NCBI RefSeq assembly: GCF_947169445.1
Contig: NZ_CAMVPU010000030.1
Span: 1-47,170 of the forward strand
Source of the DNA: an uncultured Butyrivibrio sp.
GTDB taxonomy: Bacteria; Bacillota; Clostridia; Lachnospirales; Lachnospiraceae
Direction: 5' to 3'
DNA length: 47,170 bases
This document shows, piece by piece, positions 40,783-47,170 of this stretch. A model generated the notes under the pieces. It was not told the origin of the DNA. It saw only the letters and a list, made by a program, of their open reading frames with translations, and searched no databases. Position numbers and translations under genes: made by a program. How positions within the stretch are numbered: the first letter of the stretch is position 1; each line of letters begins with the position of its first letter.

Positions 40783-41418
40783 TTATGAGTTTTCATACCT
40801 GTTAATATTATACGATAATTTCATCAAGCTGTCAGATAAATGTACATTTTCTACCTGAATATTGTCAGGAACTTCCAGATCAACATGCGCAAAATTCCAA
40901 ATAGCCTTTATTCCGCACTCTGCAAGCTTGTGAGCCATTGGAACTGCCTGATCCTTAGGGATTGTAAGAACAGCTATTTCAATCTGGTTCTTGCGGACAA
41001 AGTCTTCCATTTCATCAATAGGTCTGACTTCTACGTCCCTGATCTTGGTACCATAAAGTTCCGGGTTGCAATCAAAAGCTCCCTTAAAAACAAATCCTCT
41101 TCTGGTAAAATTGGTATAGCCTGCTATTGCCTTACCAAGATGTCCTGCGCCAATAATAACAAGGCTGTGGACTTTATCAATTCCAAGGATTTTACTGATC
41201 TCATCGTATAGATAATTAACGTTATAACCATATCCCTGCTGACCAAATCCGCCAAAATTATTAAAATCCTGTCTGATCTGAGAAGCAGTAACCTTCATAA
41301 TATCGCTCAGTTCCTGAGATGAAATTCTCTCAACGCCCTTCTCCTTCAGATCTCCTAAATATCTAAAATAACGCGGAAGTCTGCTGATCACCGCCTGAGA
41401 AATCTCTTTATCTGCCAT
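40783..41418 (-). CDS. rex: Redox-sensing transcriptional repressor Rex
   Basis: A dimeric repressor that releases DNA when NADH rises relative to NAD+, and so controls fermentation genes. It has 211 residues, full length. The N-terminal winged helix covers about 1-80 (RISSQELSDIMKVTASQIRQDF, then NNFGGFGQQGYGYNV). The Rossmann domain has LVIIGAGHLGKAIAGY (GxGxxG, about 86-101), and a C-terminal swapped helix follows. First gene of a probable rex, coiled-coil, nnr, alr unit. Its own promoter carries a Rex-like operator, suggesting autoregulation. Confidence 0.97.
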   Translation of the reverse strand: MADKEISQAVISRLPRYFRYLGDLKEKGVERISSQELSDIMKVTASQIRQDFNNFGGFGQQGYGYNVNYLYDEISKILGIDKVHSLVIIGAGHLGKAIAGYTNFTRRGFVFKGAFDCNPELYGTKIRDVEVRPIDEMEDFVRKNQIEIAVLTIPKDQAVPMAHKLAECGIKAIWNFAHVDLEVPDNIQVENVHLSDSLMKLSYNINRYENS

Positions 41419-41462
41419 TTATCTGCTCCAATCCTGATTACAGGTAATAACCTGATTTTTAT

Positions 41463-41480
41463 TTGTTAATAAATTCTCAA
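41463..41480. promoter_or_regulatory. Imperfect Rex operator in the rex promoter
   Basis: TTGTTAA-TAAA-TTCTCAA matches the clostridial Rex site (TTGTTAA-N4-TTAACAA) perfectly in the left half and at 5 of 7 bases in the right. It lies immediately downstream of the rex -10 box, at the expected start point, where a bound repressor would block transcription. Confidence 0.6.
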
Positions 41481-41485
41481 TTATA

Positions 41486-41514
41486 ATTATAACTTTACGT
41501 TAAATATATGTCAA
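41486..41514 (-). promoter_or_regulatory. Full-consensus promoter for rex
   Basis: On the minus strand TTGACA (41509-41514), 17 bp, then TATAAT (41486-41491): a perfect sigma-A match about 70 bp upstream of rex. Confidence 0.85.
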
Positions 41515-41736
41515 TTGGATTAAAGCTAGATTTCATCGGATGTTTCGATATCTTAAATAGTGTAAAAATATGTTTTTCTTATGAGACATTTATGGCTTTC
41601 AACTGACGATTTATGGGCTATTGTTATCTTTATTACGTTTAATTATATTATACAAATAAATACATTTTTTATCATAATATCCTGGTTCCATTTTATTAAT
41701 TTTTGATTAAATATGTATGAGTTCTTAGATGAAATT

Positions 41737-41767
41737 ACAGAAATCCTCATTTACTGCGGATTTCTGT
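41737..41767 (+). other. 10-bp stem-loop upstream of hslO
   Basis: ACAGAAATCC (41737-41746) and GGATTTCTGT (41758-41767) pair perfectly around an 11-nt loop. No T-run follows. It would be part of an hslO leader or a short RNA if the distal promoter at 41621-41649 is used. Confidence 0.5.
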
Positions 41768-41786
41768 CTGAACAGTAACTACCTCT

Positions 41787-41819
41787 ATTCTTTTATTCGA
41801 TTATTTACAGTAAAAGAAT
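41787..41819. promoter_or_regulatory. 9-bp inverted repeat over the hslO -35 box
   Basis: ATTCTTTTA (41787-41795) and TAAAAGAAT (41811-41819) are perfect inverted arms flanking the proximal -35 hexamer. It could be a regulator site or, in a longer transcript, a second stem-loop. Confidence 0.4.
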
Positions 41820-41832
41820 TATCGTATATTAT
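41804..41832 (+). promoter_or_regulatory. Proximal promoter for hslO
   Basis: TTTACA (41804-41809), 17-bp spacer, TATTAT (41827-41832), 48 bp ahead of the hslO ATG. Good match to the sigma-A consensus. Confidence 0.6.
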
Positions 41833-41880
41833 TGTTTGGTCAGAAAATGAATAATTGTAATACAAAGGAGAAACACTTCT

Positions 41881-42768
41881 ATGGCATATAAAGATTATAT
41901 GGTAAGAGCAACTGCAGGAAATGCTCAGATAAGAGCTTTTGCAGCTACAACCAAAGACCTTGCCGATTACGGCAGAAAGGCCCATGGTCTTTCACCAATT
42001 GCAACAGCAGCCCTTGGCAGACTTATGACAGGAACTGTCATGATGGGACAGATGATGGACAACGACAGCGACATGATCACTGTTAAAATGGATGGTGACG
42101 GGCCATTAAAAAGTGTTCTGGCTACTGCTGATAATAAGGGTAATGTTAAAGGTTACGTGGTTAATCCTTATGTCATCATGGAGCCCAATGCGTCAGGTCA
42201 TCTTAACGTAGGCGGAGGAATTGGTGAAGGAACTCTGACTGTTATCAGAGATATGGGACTTAAAGAGCCTTATGTAGGACAGGTTCCACTTTACACAGGC
42301 GAAGTTGCCGAAGATCTCACCTACTATTTCACCAAATCAGAACAGACTCCGTCTTCTGTTGGACTTGGTGTACTTGTAGAAAGAGAAAATCTCTCCGTAA
42401 TGGCAGCAGGCGGTTTTATCATTCAGCTTATGCCTTTTGCTGATGAGCAGACCATTACTCATTTGGAGTTTAATCTTGGTAAGTTTTCCTCAGTCACAGA
42501 TATCTTAAAGGCCGGCAAAACTCCTGAAGATATGCTCAAAATTGTTCTTGAAGGCTTTGACATTGAATTCACTGATACTGTCGATTTAAACTTCTACTGC
42601 AACTGCGATAAAGACAGAGTTGAAAGAGCCCTCATGCTGGTAGGCAAAAAAGATATTCAGGAAATGATCGATGACGGAAAAGAAATCGAAGTAAAGTGTC
42701 ATTTCTGTAATAAGGCATATACCTTCTCTGTAGAAGAGCTTAAGGCTATAAAAGAAAAAGCAAAGTAA
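41881..42768 (+). CDS. hslO: Redox-regulated chaperone Hsp33
   Basis: Hsp33 is a cytosolic holdase chaperone switched on when oxidants release its zinc and form disulfides. It has 295 residues, full length. The zinc-binding switch cysteines are present: Cys240 and Cys242 (C-N-C) and Cys273 and Cys276 (C-H-F-C). The N-terminal substrate domain starts DYMVRATAGNAQIRAFAATT and includes the conserved ATADNKGNVKGYV region. AAAGGAG lies about 8 nt before the ATG. Divergent from rex and convergent with aguB; likely a single-gene unit linked in theme to redox stress. Confidence 0.97.
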   Translation: MAYKDYMVRATAGNAQIRAFAATTKDLADYGRKAHGLSPIATAALGRLMTGTVMMGQMMDNDSDMITVKMDGDGPLKSVLATADNKGNVKGYVVNPYVIMEPNASGHLNVGGGIGEGTLTVIRDMGLKEPYVGQVPLYTGEVAEDLTYYFTKSEQTPSSVGLGVLVERENLSVMAAGGFIIQLMPFADEQTITHLEFNLGKFSSVTDILKAGKTPEDMLKIVLEGFDIEFTDTVDLNFYCNCDKDRVERALMLVGKKDIQEMIDDGKEIEVKCHFCNKAYTFSVEELKAIKEKAK

Positions 42769-42813
42769 AAATGATCAGGAATATCTAAATTCTACATATT
42801 TTTTATTACATAA

Positions 42814-42864
42814 AAAAGCTGTGTAACAAAAGTATTTTTTCATCTCTTCTGCTCCACAGCTTTT
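42814..42864. terminator. Bidirectional terminator between hslO and aguB
   Basis: AAAAGCTGTG (42814-42823) and CACAGCTTTT (42855-42864) form a perfect 10-bp stem around a 31-nt loop. The arms carry A-runs on one side and T-runs on the other on both strands, as expected between convergent genes. The long loop makes it less efficient than a compact hairpin. Confidence 0.6.
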
Positions 42865-42888
42865 AATATTCTAAAGTCGATCAATTCT

Positions 42889-43788
42889 TTATCTACCAGC
42901 TATTATTCCATAGCATTCAGGTCTGCGATCCCTGAAAAGCCCCCAGGAAGAACGCATTTTCCTGATTTCTTCAAAATCATATTCAGCATAGATGATTTCT
43001 TCCTGATCCCTTGATGCTCTGGCAATCACATCACCAGTTTCATCAGTAAGGAAGCTGTTTCCATAGAAAGTAAGTGAGGATTTCTGTCCTCCATTTTCCT
43101 CAGTGGGCTCAACATCCTCTCTTCCAATTCTATTAGCTGCTGCTACAGGAATGATATTCGCTGCCGAATGCCCCTGCATGGTGCGCATCCAATGACCTGA
43201 ACTATCCACATCAAGTATCGGTTCTGAGCCAATAGCAGTAGGATAAAGAATAATATCAGCTCCGCCAAGTGCCAGGCACCTTGCCGTCTCAGGAAACCAC
43301 TGATCCCAACAGATTCCAATACCGACTTTTCCATATGTAGTATCAAAAACCTTAAAGCCTGTATTACCGGGAGTAAAATAGAATTTCTCCTGATAATAGT
43401 GATCATCCGGAATATGAGTCTTGCGGTACACACCAAGTTCTTTTCCATCTGCATCGATCATCACTACAGAGTTGTAGAAAACATTTCCGTCTTTTTCAAA
43501 AACGCAGATTGGCATTACCACCTTAAGCTCAGCGCAAAGTTCTTTAAACTGGGCTATTGCAGGGTTTTCTGAAAGAGGAAGCGCAAGTTCATAGTAGTCA
43601 TATCTTCTCTCCTGACAAAAATACTTACGCTCAAAAAGCTCTGATAAAAGAATTATCTTAGCTCCATTTTCAGCGGCCTTTCTTGTAAGGTCTTTAGCTT
43701 TATCTATATTTCTTTTTACCTGTTCTTCATCAGAACCTGCAGGTACGCCGCAGGCAAACTGAACGCAGGCAACTTTAACATTTTCCAT
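42889..43788 (-). CDS. aguB: N-carbamoylputrescine amidase
   Basis: A nitrilase-superfamily enzyme that hydrolyses N-carbamoylputrescine to putrescine, CO2 and ammonia, the second step of the agmatine route. It has 299 residues, normal length. The catalytic triad is visible: Glu50 (ILLSELFE), Lys123 (VYRKTHIPDDHYYQEKF) and Cys160 (GIGICWDQWFPE). It lies 30 bp after aguA. AAAGG precedes the ATG at 9 nt. Last gene of the polyamine cluster. Confidence 0.96.
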   Translation of the reverse strand: MENVKVACVQFACGVPAGSDEEQVKRNIDKAKDLTRKAAENGAKIILLSELFERKYFCQERRYDYYELALPLSENPAIAQFKELCAELKVVMPICVFEKDGNVFYNSVVMIDADGKELGVYRKTHIPDDHYYQEKFYFTPGNTGFKVFDTTYGKVGIGICWDQWFPETARCLALGGADIILYPTAIGSEPILDVDSSGHWMRTMQGHSAANIIPVAAANRIGREDVEPTEENGGQKSSLTFYGNSFLTDETGDVIARASRDQEEIIYAEYDFEEIRKMRSSWGLFRDRRPECYGIIAGR

Positions 43789-43818
43789 ATCTTTTTACCT
43801 TTATATATTTATTCTTAA

Positions 43819-45081
43819 TTACTCCAGATTATTTTCCGGAATCTGCTGGGTAATACAGTGAATATTGCCGCCTCCAAGAAGGATATTCCTGGCTGGGATT
43901 CCAATAACCTGTCTATCAGGACATAGCTTCTTAAGTATTTCTATAGCCCGGCTATCACTATAAGCGTTATCTTCTCCAAACTGAGGAACCAAAGCAGCCC
44001 CATTAACAAAATAAAAATTCACATAGCTGGCTGCAAGCCTCTCAGAAGCTTCTCTAAAATCTTCACCTTCCTCAAATTCATAATTATCAAGGTCATCCTG
44101 GCATACAAGTACAGGATGATCAGGAATCGGAAGCTTATGAACAGTAATTTCCCTGCCCTTTGCATCTGTTTCTTTTTCAAGATAATCAAGATCTGCCTTG
44201 GACATTGCATACTGAGGATCACTTTCATCATCAGTCCAGGCTAAAACCACTTCACCGGGAGCGATAAAGGCACAAACATTATCCACATGCTCGTTAGTCT
44301 CATCATTATAAATTCCGTCAGGAAGCCAAAGAACTTTCTCAACATTTAGATACTCTTTTAATTTTTCTTCTATCTGCACCTTGGACATCTGAGGATTTCT
44401 TCCGGCGCTCAACAAACAACTCTCAGTGACCATTGCTGTCCCCTCGCCATCACAATGAATCGATCCGCCTTCAAGGACAAATGGAGCTGCATCATACATA
44501 TCGATTTCACAAAGTTCGCAGAATGATGAGGCTACCTTATCATCTTTATCCCAACTTGCATAAAGTCCATCAACCTCGCCGCCCCAGGCATTAAATGACC
44601 AGTTGATGCCGCGGATTAAAGGCTTATCTCCTTTACCTACAACAAAGGTTGGACCTACATCTCTTGCCCAGGCGTCGTCCGAGTCAATTGGAAGAATAAG
44701 GCAACGATTTTCCAGTACATCCTGCACCGTAAACAGCTCATCCTTATCAAAACTATCTTCTCCTTCAGCAATGATTTTTTCTTCCTCTTCTTTCGTTACA
44801 GGCTTTACTAAATTGCCTGTTCCATGAACATAGTCAGTAATTACTTCGTCCATGAAGTCTTTTGCCTCATTCCAGTGAGCTTTATCCGCTAAAAGATATA
44901 GATTCTCCCTCTTGAGGATTTCTATAAAGACATTTGCAAAAGAATGAAGTGCGCCTGTCCTATCTTTGCCCCAGCTTCCGGGACGAACCGGATAAATCAT
45001 GATAGTACCGTCATGCCTTGAAAACTCAGCAGGCATGTAAAAGCCATCTTCTCTTGGAATAGAATCAATTAACTTTCCCAA
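43819..45081 (-). CDS. aguA: Agmatine deiminase
   Basis: A pentein-fold enzyme that converts agmatine to N-carbamoylputrescine and ammonia. It starts at a TTG (45081), with AAGGAG 8 nt upstream; a nearer ATG is in another frame. The protein has 420 residues, about 50 more than typical AguA; part of the excess is a charged insert (about 99-124) before the conserved DDAWARDVGPTFVV motif. The active-site histidine motif EGGSIHCDGEG and the nucleophile Cys409 in GGGNIHCITQQ are present. It lies between nspC and aguB, giving a full agmatine-to-putrescine module. Confidence 0.95.
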   Translation of the reverse strand: MGKLIDSIPREDGFYMPAEFSRHDGTIMIYPVRPGSWGKDRTGALHSFANVFIEILKRENLYLLADKAHWNEAKDFMDEVITDYVHGTGNLVKPVTKEEEEKIIAEGEDSFDKDELFTVQDVLENRCLILPIDSDDAWARDVGPTFVVGKGDKPLIRGINWSFNAWGGEVDGLYASWDKDDKVASSFCELCEIDMYDAAPFVLEGGSIHCDGEGTAMVTESCLLSAGRNPQMSKVQIEEKLKEYLNVEKVLWLPDGIYNDETNEHVDNVCAFIAPGEVVLAWTDDESDPQYAMSKADLDYLEKETDAKGREITVHKLPIPDHPVLVCQDDLDNYEFEEGEDFREASERLAASYVNFYFVNGAALVPQFGEDNAYSDSRAIEILKKLCPDRQVIGIPARNILLGGGNIHCITQQIPENNLE

Positions 45082-45137
45082 TTATCATGCTCCTTTTTCT
45101 AATAATATGTGTAGCCAAACATCATACGAATTAGTGT

Positions 45138-46310
45138 TTACAAACGTATCTTGAAATCTTCGTACCCAAAACGTCTAAGTACTTCAACATCTCCGTTTTC
45201 ATGAAGAATATTAATATCAGGCAGCGCCATTCCATTAAATGTATTATTCTTAACCATGCTATAGATGGCCATATCTTCAAAAACAAGTCTGTCACCAATT
45301 TGAATCTCGTGATCAAAACTGTAGTCGCCTATGATATCTCCGGCAAGACAGGTTCTTGAAGATAACCTGTAGGTAAAAGGAAGTTCACCTGCCTCTTCAG
45401 AATCACGAAGCGGAGGTCTGTATGGCATTTCCAGAACATCCGGCATATGGCAGGCTGCAGAGGTATCAAGTATCAGCACCGGCATCATCTCTGTCTTAAC
45501 GATATCCATAACTGTTGTAACAAGATATCCTGCATCAAGTGCAATAGCTTCACCAGGCTCGAGATAAACTTCTATTCCATAGGTCTGTCTTATATATTTA
45601 ACAAGATTAATAAGACCTTCTATATTGTAGTCTTCTCTGGTTATGTGATGACCACCGCCAAGATTGATCCACTTGATCTTATTAGAATTATCCTTCATAG
45701 GCTCTGGGAAGAATCTTCCAAATTCCTGTTCAACCTTAAGAAAAGTTGTCTCAAGAGGTTCAAAGCCCTGCTCACAAAGAGTATGGAAATGAAGTCCCTC
45801 AACTCCCTGTGGAAGTTCCTGCGGCATATCCCTTAGGCATATTCCAAGTCGTGAGCCCTTAGCGCAGGGATCATATATTTCATGTGTATCCTGCGTACTA
45901 AACTCAGGATTAATTCTAAGTCCGACTGATACCTTTCCTTCAGAGGCAGCCTTTTCCCATACCGGTCTGTGATGTTCAAGCTGATTTATTGAATTGAATA
46001 CGATATGGTCACAAATCTCGCACAGTTCTACCATTTCCTCATCACCAAAGGCAGGTTCGTAGACATGATTCTCAGTATTTTCACCCTTCATTTCTTCATG
46101 TGCAAGCTTTGCCTCATATAGCCCTGATGCCGTAGCTCCGGTAAGATACTGAGAAATAAGAGGATATGTTTGGTAAATAGAATATGCCTTTTGAGCAAGA
46201 AGGATCTTTGCCCCGGACTCTTTCTGCACTCTCTGTAGAATCTCAAGATTTTGTCTTAATTTTTTTTCATCTATAACATAAGCCGGGGTCTTAATATCTG
46301 TAATAGTCAT
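45138..46310 (-). CDS. nspC: Carboxynorspermidine/carboxyspermidine decarboxylase
   Basis: A PLP alanine-racemase-fold decarboxylase that releases CO2 from carboxyspermidine to make spermidine (or carboxynorspermidine to norspermidine). It has 390 residues. The PLP lysine is Lys41 in ILLAQKAYS, with GATASGLYEAKLA, INLGGGHHI and LEPGEAI typical of NspC. The C-terminal half has LDTSAACHMPDVLEMPYRP and AGDIIGDYSF. GGAG lies 10 nt upstream of the ATG. It follows the dehydrogenase gene across a terminator and promoter, and is followed by aguA after 56 bp. Confidence 0.96.
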   Translation of the reverse strand: MTITDIKTPAYVIDEKKLRQNLEILQRVQKESGAKILLAQKAYSIYQTYPLISQYLTGATASGLYEAKLAHEEMKGENTENHVYEPAFGDEEMVELCEICDHIVFNSINQLEHHRPVWEKAASEGKVSVGLRINPEFSTQDTHEIYDPCAKGSRLGICLRDMPQELPQGVEGLHFHTLCEQGFEPLETTFLKVEQEFGRFFPEPMKDNSNKIKWINLGGGHHITREDYNIEGLINLVKYIRQTYGIEVYLEPGEAIALDAGYLVTTVMDIVKTEMMPVLILDTSAACHMPDVLEMPYRPPLRDSEEAGELPFTYRLSSRTCLAGDIIGDYSFDHEIQIGDRLVFEDMAIYSMVKNNTFNGMALPDINILHENGDVEVLRRFGYEDFKIRL

Positions 46311-46372
46311 TTATTGTCATCTCCGTTTGTGCCAATATGAATTGTTCATAATTATATATTACCATAGATAAT

Positions 46373-46401
46373 GTTATATTTTCTTTTATCATAGTAAACA
46401 A
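46373..46401 (-). promoter_or_regulatory. Possible promoter for nspC-aguA-aguB
   Basis: On the minus strand TTGTTT (46396-46401), 17 bp, TATAAC (46373-46378), about 62 bp before nspC and just past the upstream terminator. Moderate match. Confidence 0.45.
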
Positions 46402-46402
46402 A

Positions 46403-46437
46403 GAAAAATCGTACCCGCTTAAATTTAAACGGGTACG
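46403..46437 (-). terminator. Rho-independent terminator after the carboxyspermidine dehydrogenase gene
   Basis: CGTACCCG (46410-46417) and CGGGTACG (46430-46437) form an 8-bp GC-rich stem whose 12-nt loop can pair further (TTAAATTTAA). On the minus strand ATTTTTCTTT follows. It separates the dehydrogenase gene from nspC. Confidence 0.75.
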
Positions 46438-46487
46438 AAATATAAATAATCATTAGTTCTATGGATATTTATCCAAGAATTTATTTA

Positions 46488-47170
46488 TTAGTCAACAAGA
46501 ACAGGGTTCTCATCTACAACCCAAGGAAGACCATATTCATTAAGCATATCCATGTATGGATCCGGATCAAACTCATCTGTAGTATATACACCCGGCTTCT
46601 TCCACTGTCCTGAAAGAACAAGGGCTGTACCGATCATGGCAGGCACACCTGTTGTGTAGCTGATAGCCTGGCTTCCAAGCTCCTTGTAGCATTCCTGATG
46701 GTCACATACATTATAAATGTAAACAACTCTTTCCTTGCCGTCCTTGATACCGCGGAAAATACATCCGATATTGGTCTTGCCAACTGTTCTAGGGCCAAGG
46801 CTTGCAGGATCAGGTAAAAGAGCCTTCAGGAACTGAATAGGTACGATTTCCTTGCCTTCAAAGTTAATAGGTGAAGTTGAAAGCATACCAACATCCTCAA
46901 GACATCTCATATGATCAAGATAGCTCTGACCAAATGTCATAAAGAAACGAATTCTCTTAACTTCAGGGAAATTGCGGCCAAGAGCTTCAATTTCCTCATG
47001 GTGAAGCAGATACATATCCTTCTGTCCAACTTCAGGGAAATCATATACTCTCTTGATTTCCATAGGCTTGGTCTCTACCCAGTGACCATCTTCCCAGTAG
47101 CTTCCGTTGGCACTTACTTCACGAAGATTGATCTCAGGATTAAAGTTTGTAGCAAAAGCATAACCATGGT
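46488..47170 (-). CDS. Saccharopine-dehydrogenase-family carboxyspermidine dehydrogenase (partial, 5' end missing)
   Basis: The reading frame stays open to the window edge, so only the C-terminal 226 or so residues are present. The frame from 47170 reads HGYAFATNFNPEINLREVSA before the first internal ATG at 47063, so that ATG is not the start. The sequence (TFGQSYLDHMRCLEDVGMLSTSPINFEG split over two strands, then YNVCDHQECYKELGSQAISYTTGVPAMIGTAL) matches the saccharopine dehydrogenase-like family that includes carboxy(nor)spermidine dehydrogenase. That enzyme condenses putrescine with aspartate semialdehyde. The nspC-aguA-aguB neighbours make that role far more likely than lysine metabolism. 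Confidence 0.9.
   Translation of the reverse strand, partial: HGYAFATNFNPEINLREVSANGSYWEDGHWVETKPMEIKRVYDFPEVGQKDMYLLHHEEIEALGRNFPEVKRIRFFMTFGQSYLDHMRCLEDVGMLSTSPINFEGKEIVPIQFLKALLPDPASLGPRTVGKTNIGCIFRGIKDGKERVVYIYNVCDHQECYKELGSQAISYTTGVPAMIGTALVLSGQWKKPGVYTTDEFDPDPYMDMLNEYGLPWVVDENPVLVD

Larger units (their letters stand above)
41419..41880. other. 462-bp divergent intergenic region, rex to hslO
   Basis: This is the only gap over 300 bp. The rex side (41463-41514) holds the rex promoter and operator. The middle (about 41520-41615) is A/T-rich and I see nothing in it. The hslO side holds a candidate distal promoter (TTGTTA-17-TATATT, 41621-41649), two stem-loops and a proximal promoter, listed separately. 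No tRNA, T-box or known riboswitch is recognisable, and no credible small gene. Confidence 0.7.

Noticed and set aside
41419..41880. rex-hslO gap considered as a site for a T-box, tRNA or known riboswitch
   Set aside because: No T-box bulge sequence, no cloverleaf with CCA or T-arm GTTCRANNC-type box, and no known riboswitch core could be recognised.

Overview
The window looks like ordinary core chromosome from a low-G+C Clostridia species, most likely a Lachnospiraceae member of the Butyrivibrio/Pseudobutyrivibrio/Roseburia type. The evidence is the protein sequences and gene order (rnc-smc-ftsY, ylxM-ffh-rpsP, rex next to the NAD(P)HX repair gene), the dimeric class II glycyl-tRNA synthetase, the DUF4349 and DUF975 proteins, and a carboxyspermidine-type polyamine cluster. 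The genus is not resolved. I see no tRNA or rRNA genes, CRISPR, insertion sequences, phage genes or integrases. Almost everything lies on the minus strand, so the regions below run from high to low coordinates.

(1) 47170-42889: polyamine cluster with a partial carboxyspermidine (saccharopine-type) dehydrogenase, nspC, aguA and aguB. Together they convert agmatine to putrescine and putrescine to spermidine without S-adenosylmethionine decarboxylase. (2) 42768-41881, plus strand: hslO (Hsp33), divergent from rex across a 462-bp intergenic region that carries a consensus rex promoter with an imperfect Rex operator and a structured hslO leader. (3) 41418-37245: rex, an unknown coiled-coil gene, nnr (NAD(P)HX repair) and alr, closed by a terminator. 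(4) 37101-32287: a compact, translationally coupled three-gene cassette that I cannot match to a named system. It encodes a protein with two C-terminal membrane helices and CorA-like topology, followed by two proteins that each carry four N-terminal membrane helices and a C-terminal HEPN-like R-x5-H motif. It lies between alr and a UvrD/PcrA helicase gene and is the best candidate for an undescribed (possibly defence-type) system. (5) 32205-28104: pcrA, a plus-strand membrane protein with an extremely acidic segment and a terminal J-like domain, and a DUF975 membrane protein.

(6) 27917-13240: a long same-strand run of hemolysin/CorC-type protein, yebC, a polytopic membrane protein, an M16C peptidase, a DUF4349 lipoprotein, era, recO, a small lipoprotein, glyS and alaS. 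(7) 13201-6223: rpmF with its own consensus promoter and terminator, then plsX-acpP-rnc-smc-ftsY. (8) 6123-2044: ilvA, a YitT protein, a membrane-anchored GH25 muramidase and an AraC-type regulator. These four genes separate ftsY from (9) ylxM-ffh-rpsP (1966-1), which has its own promoter with a 9-bp dyad over its -35 box.

The largest stretch without a gene is 41419-41880 and is described below. All other intergenic gaps are under 200 bp.
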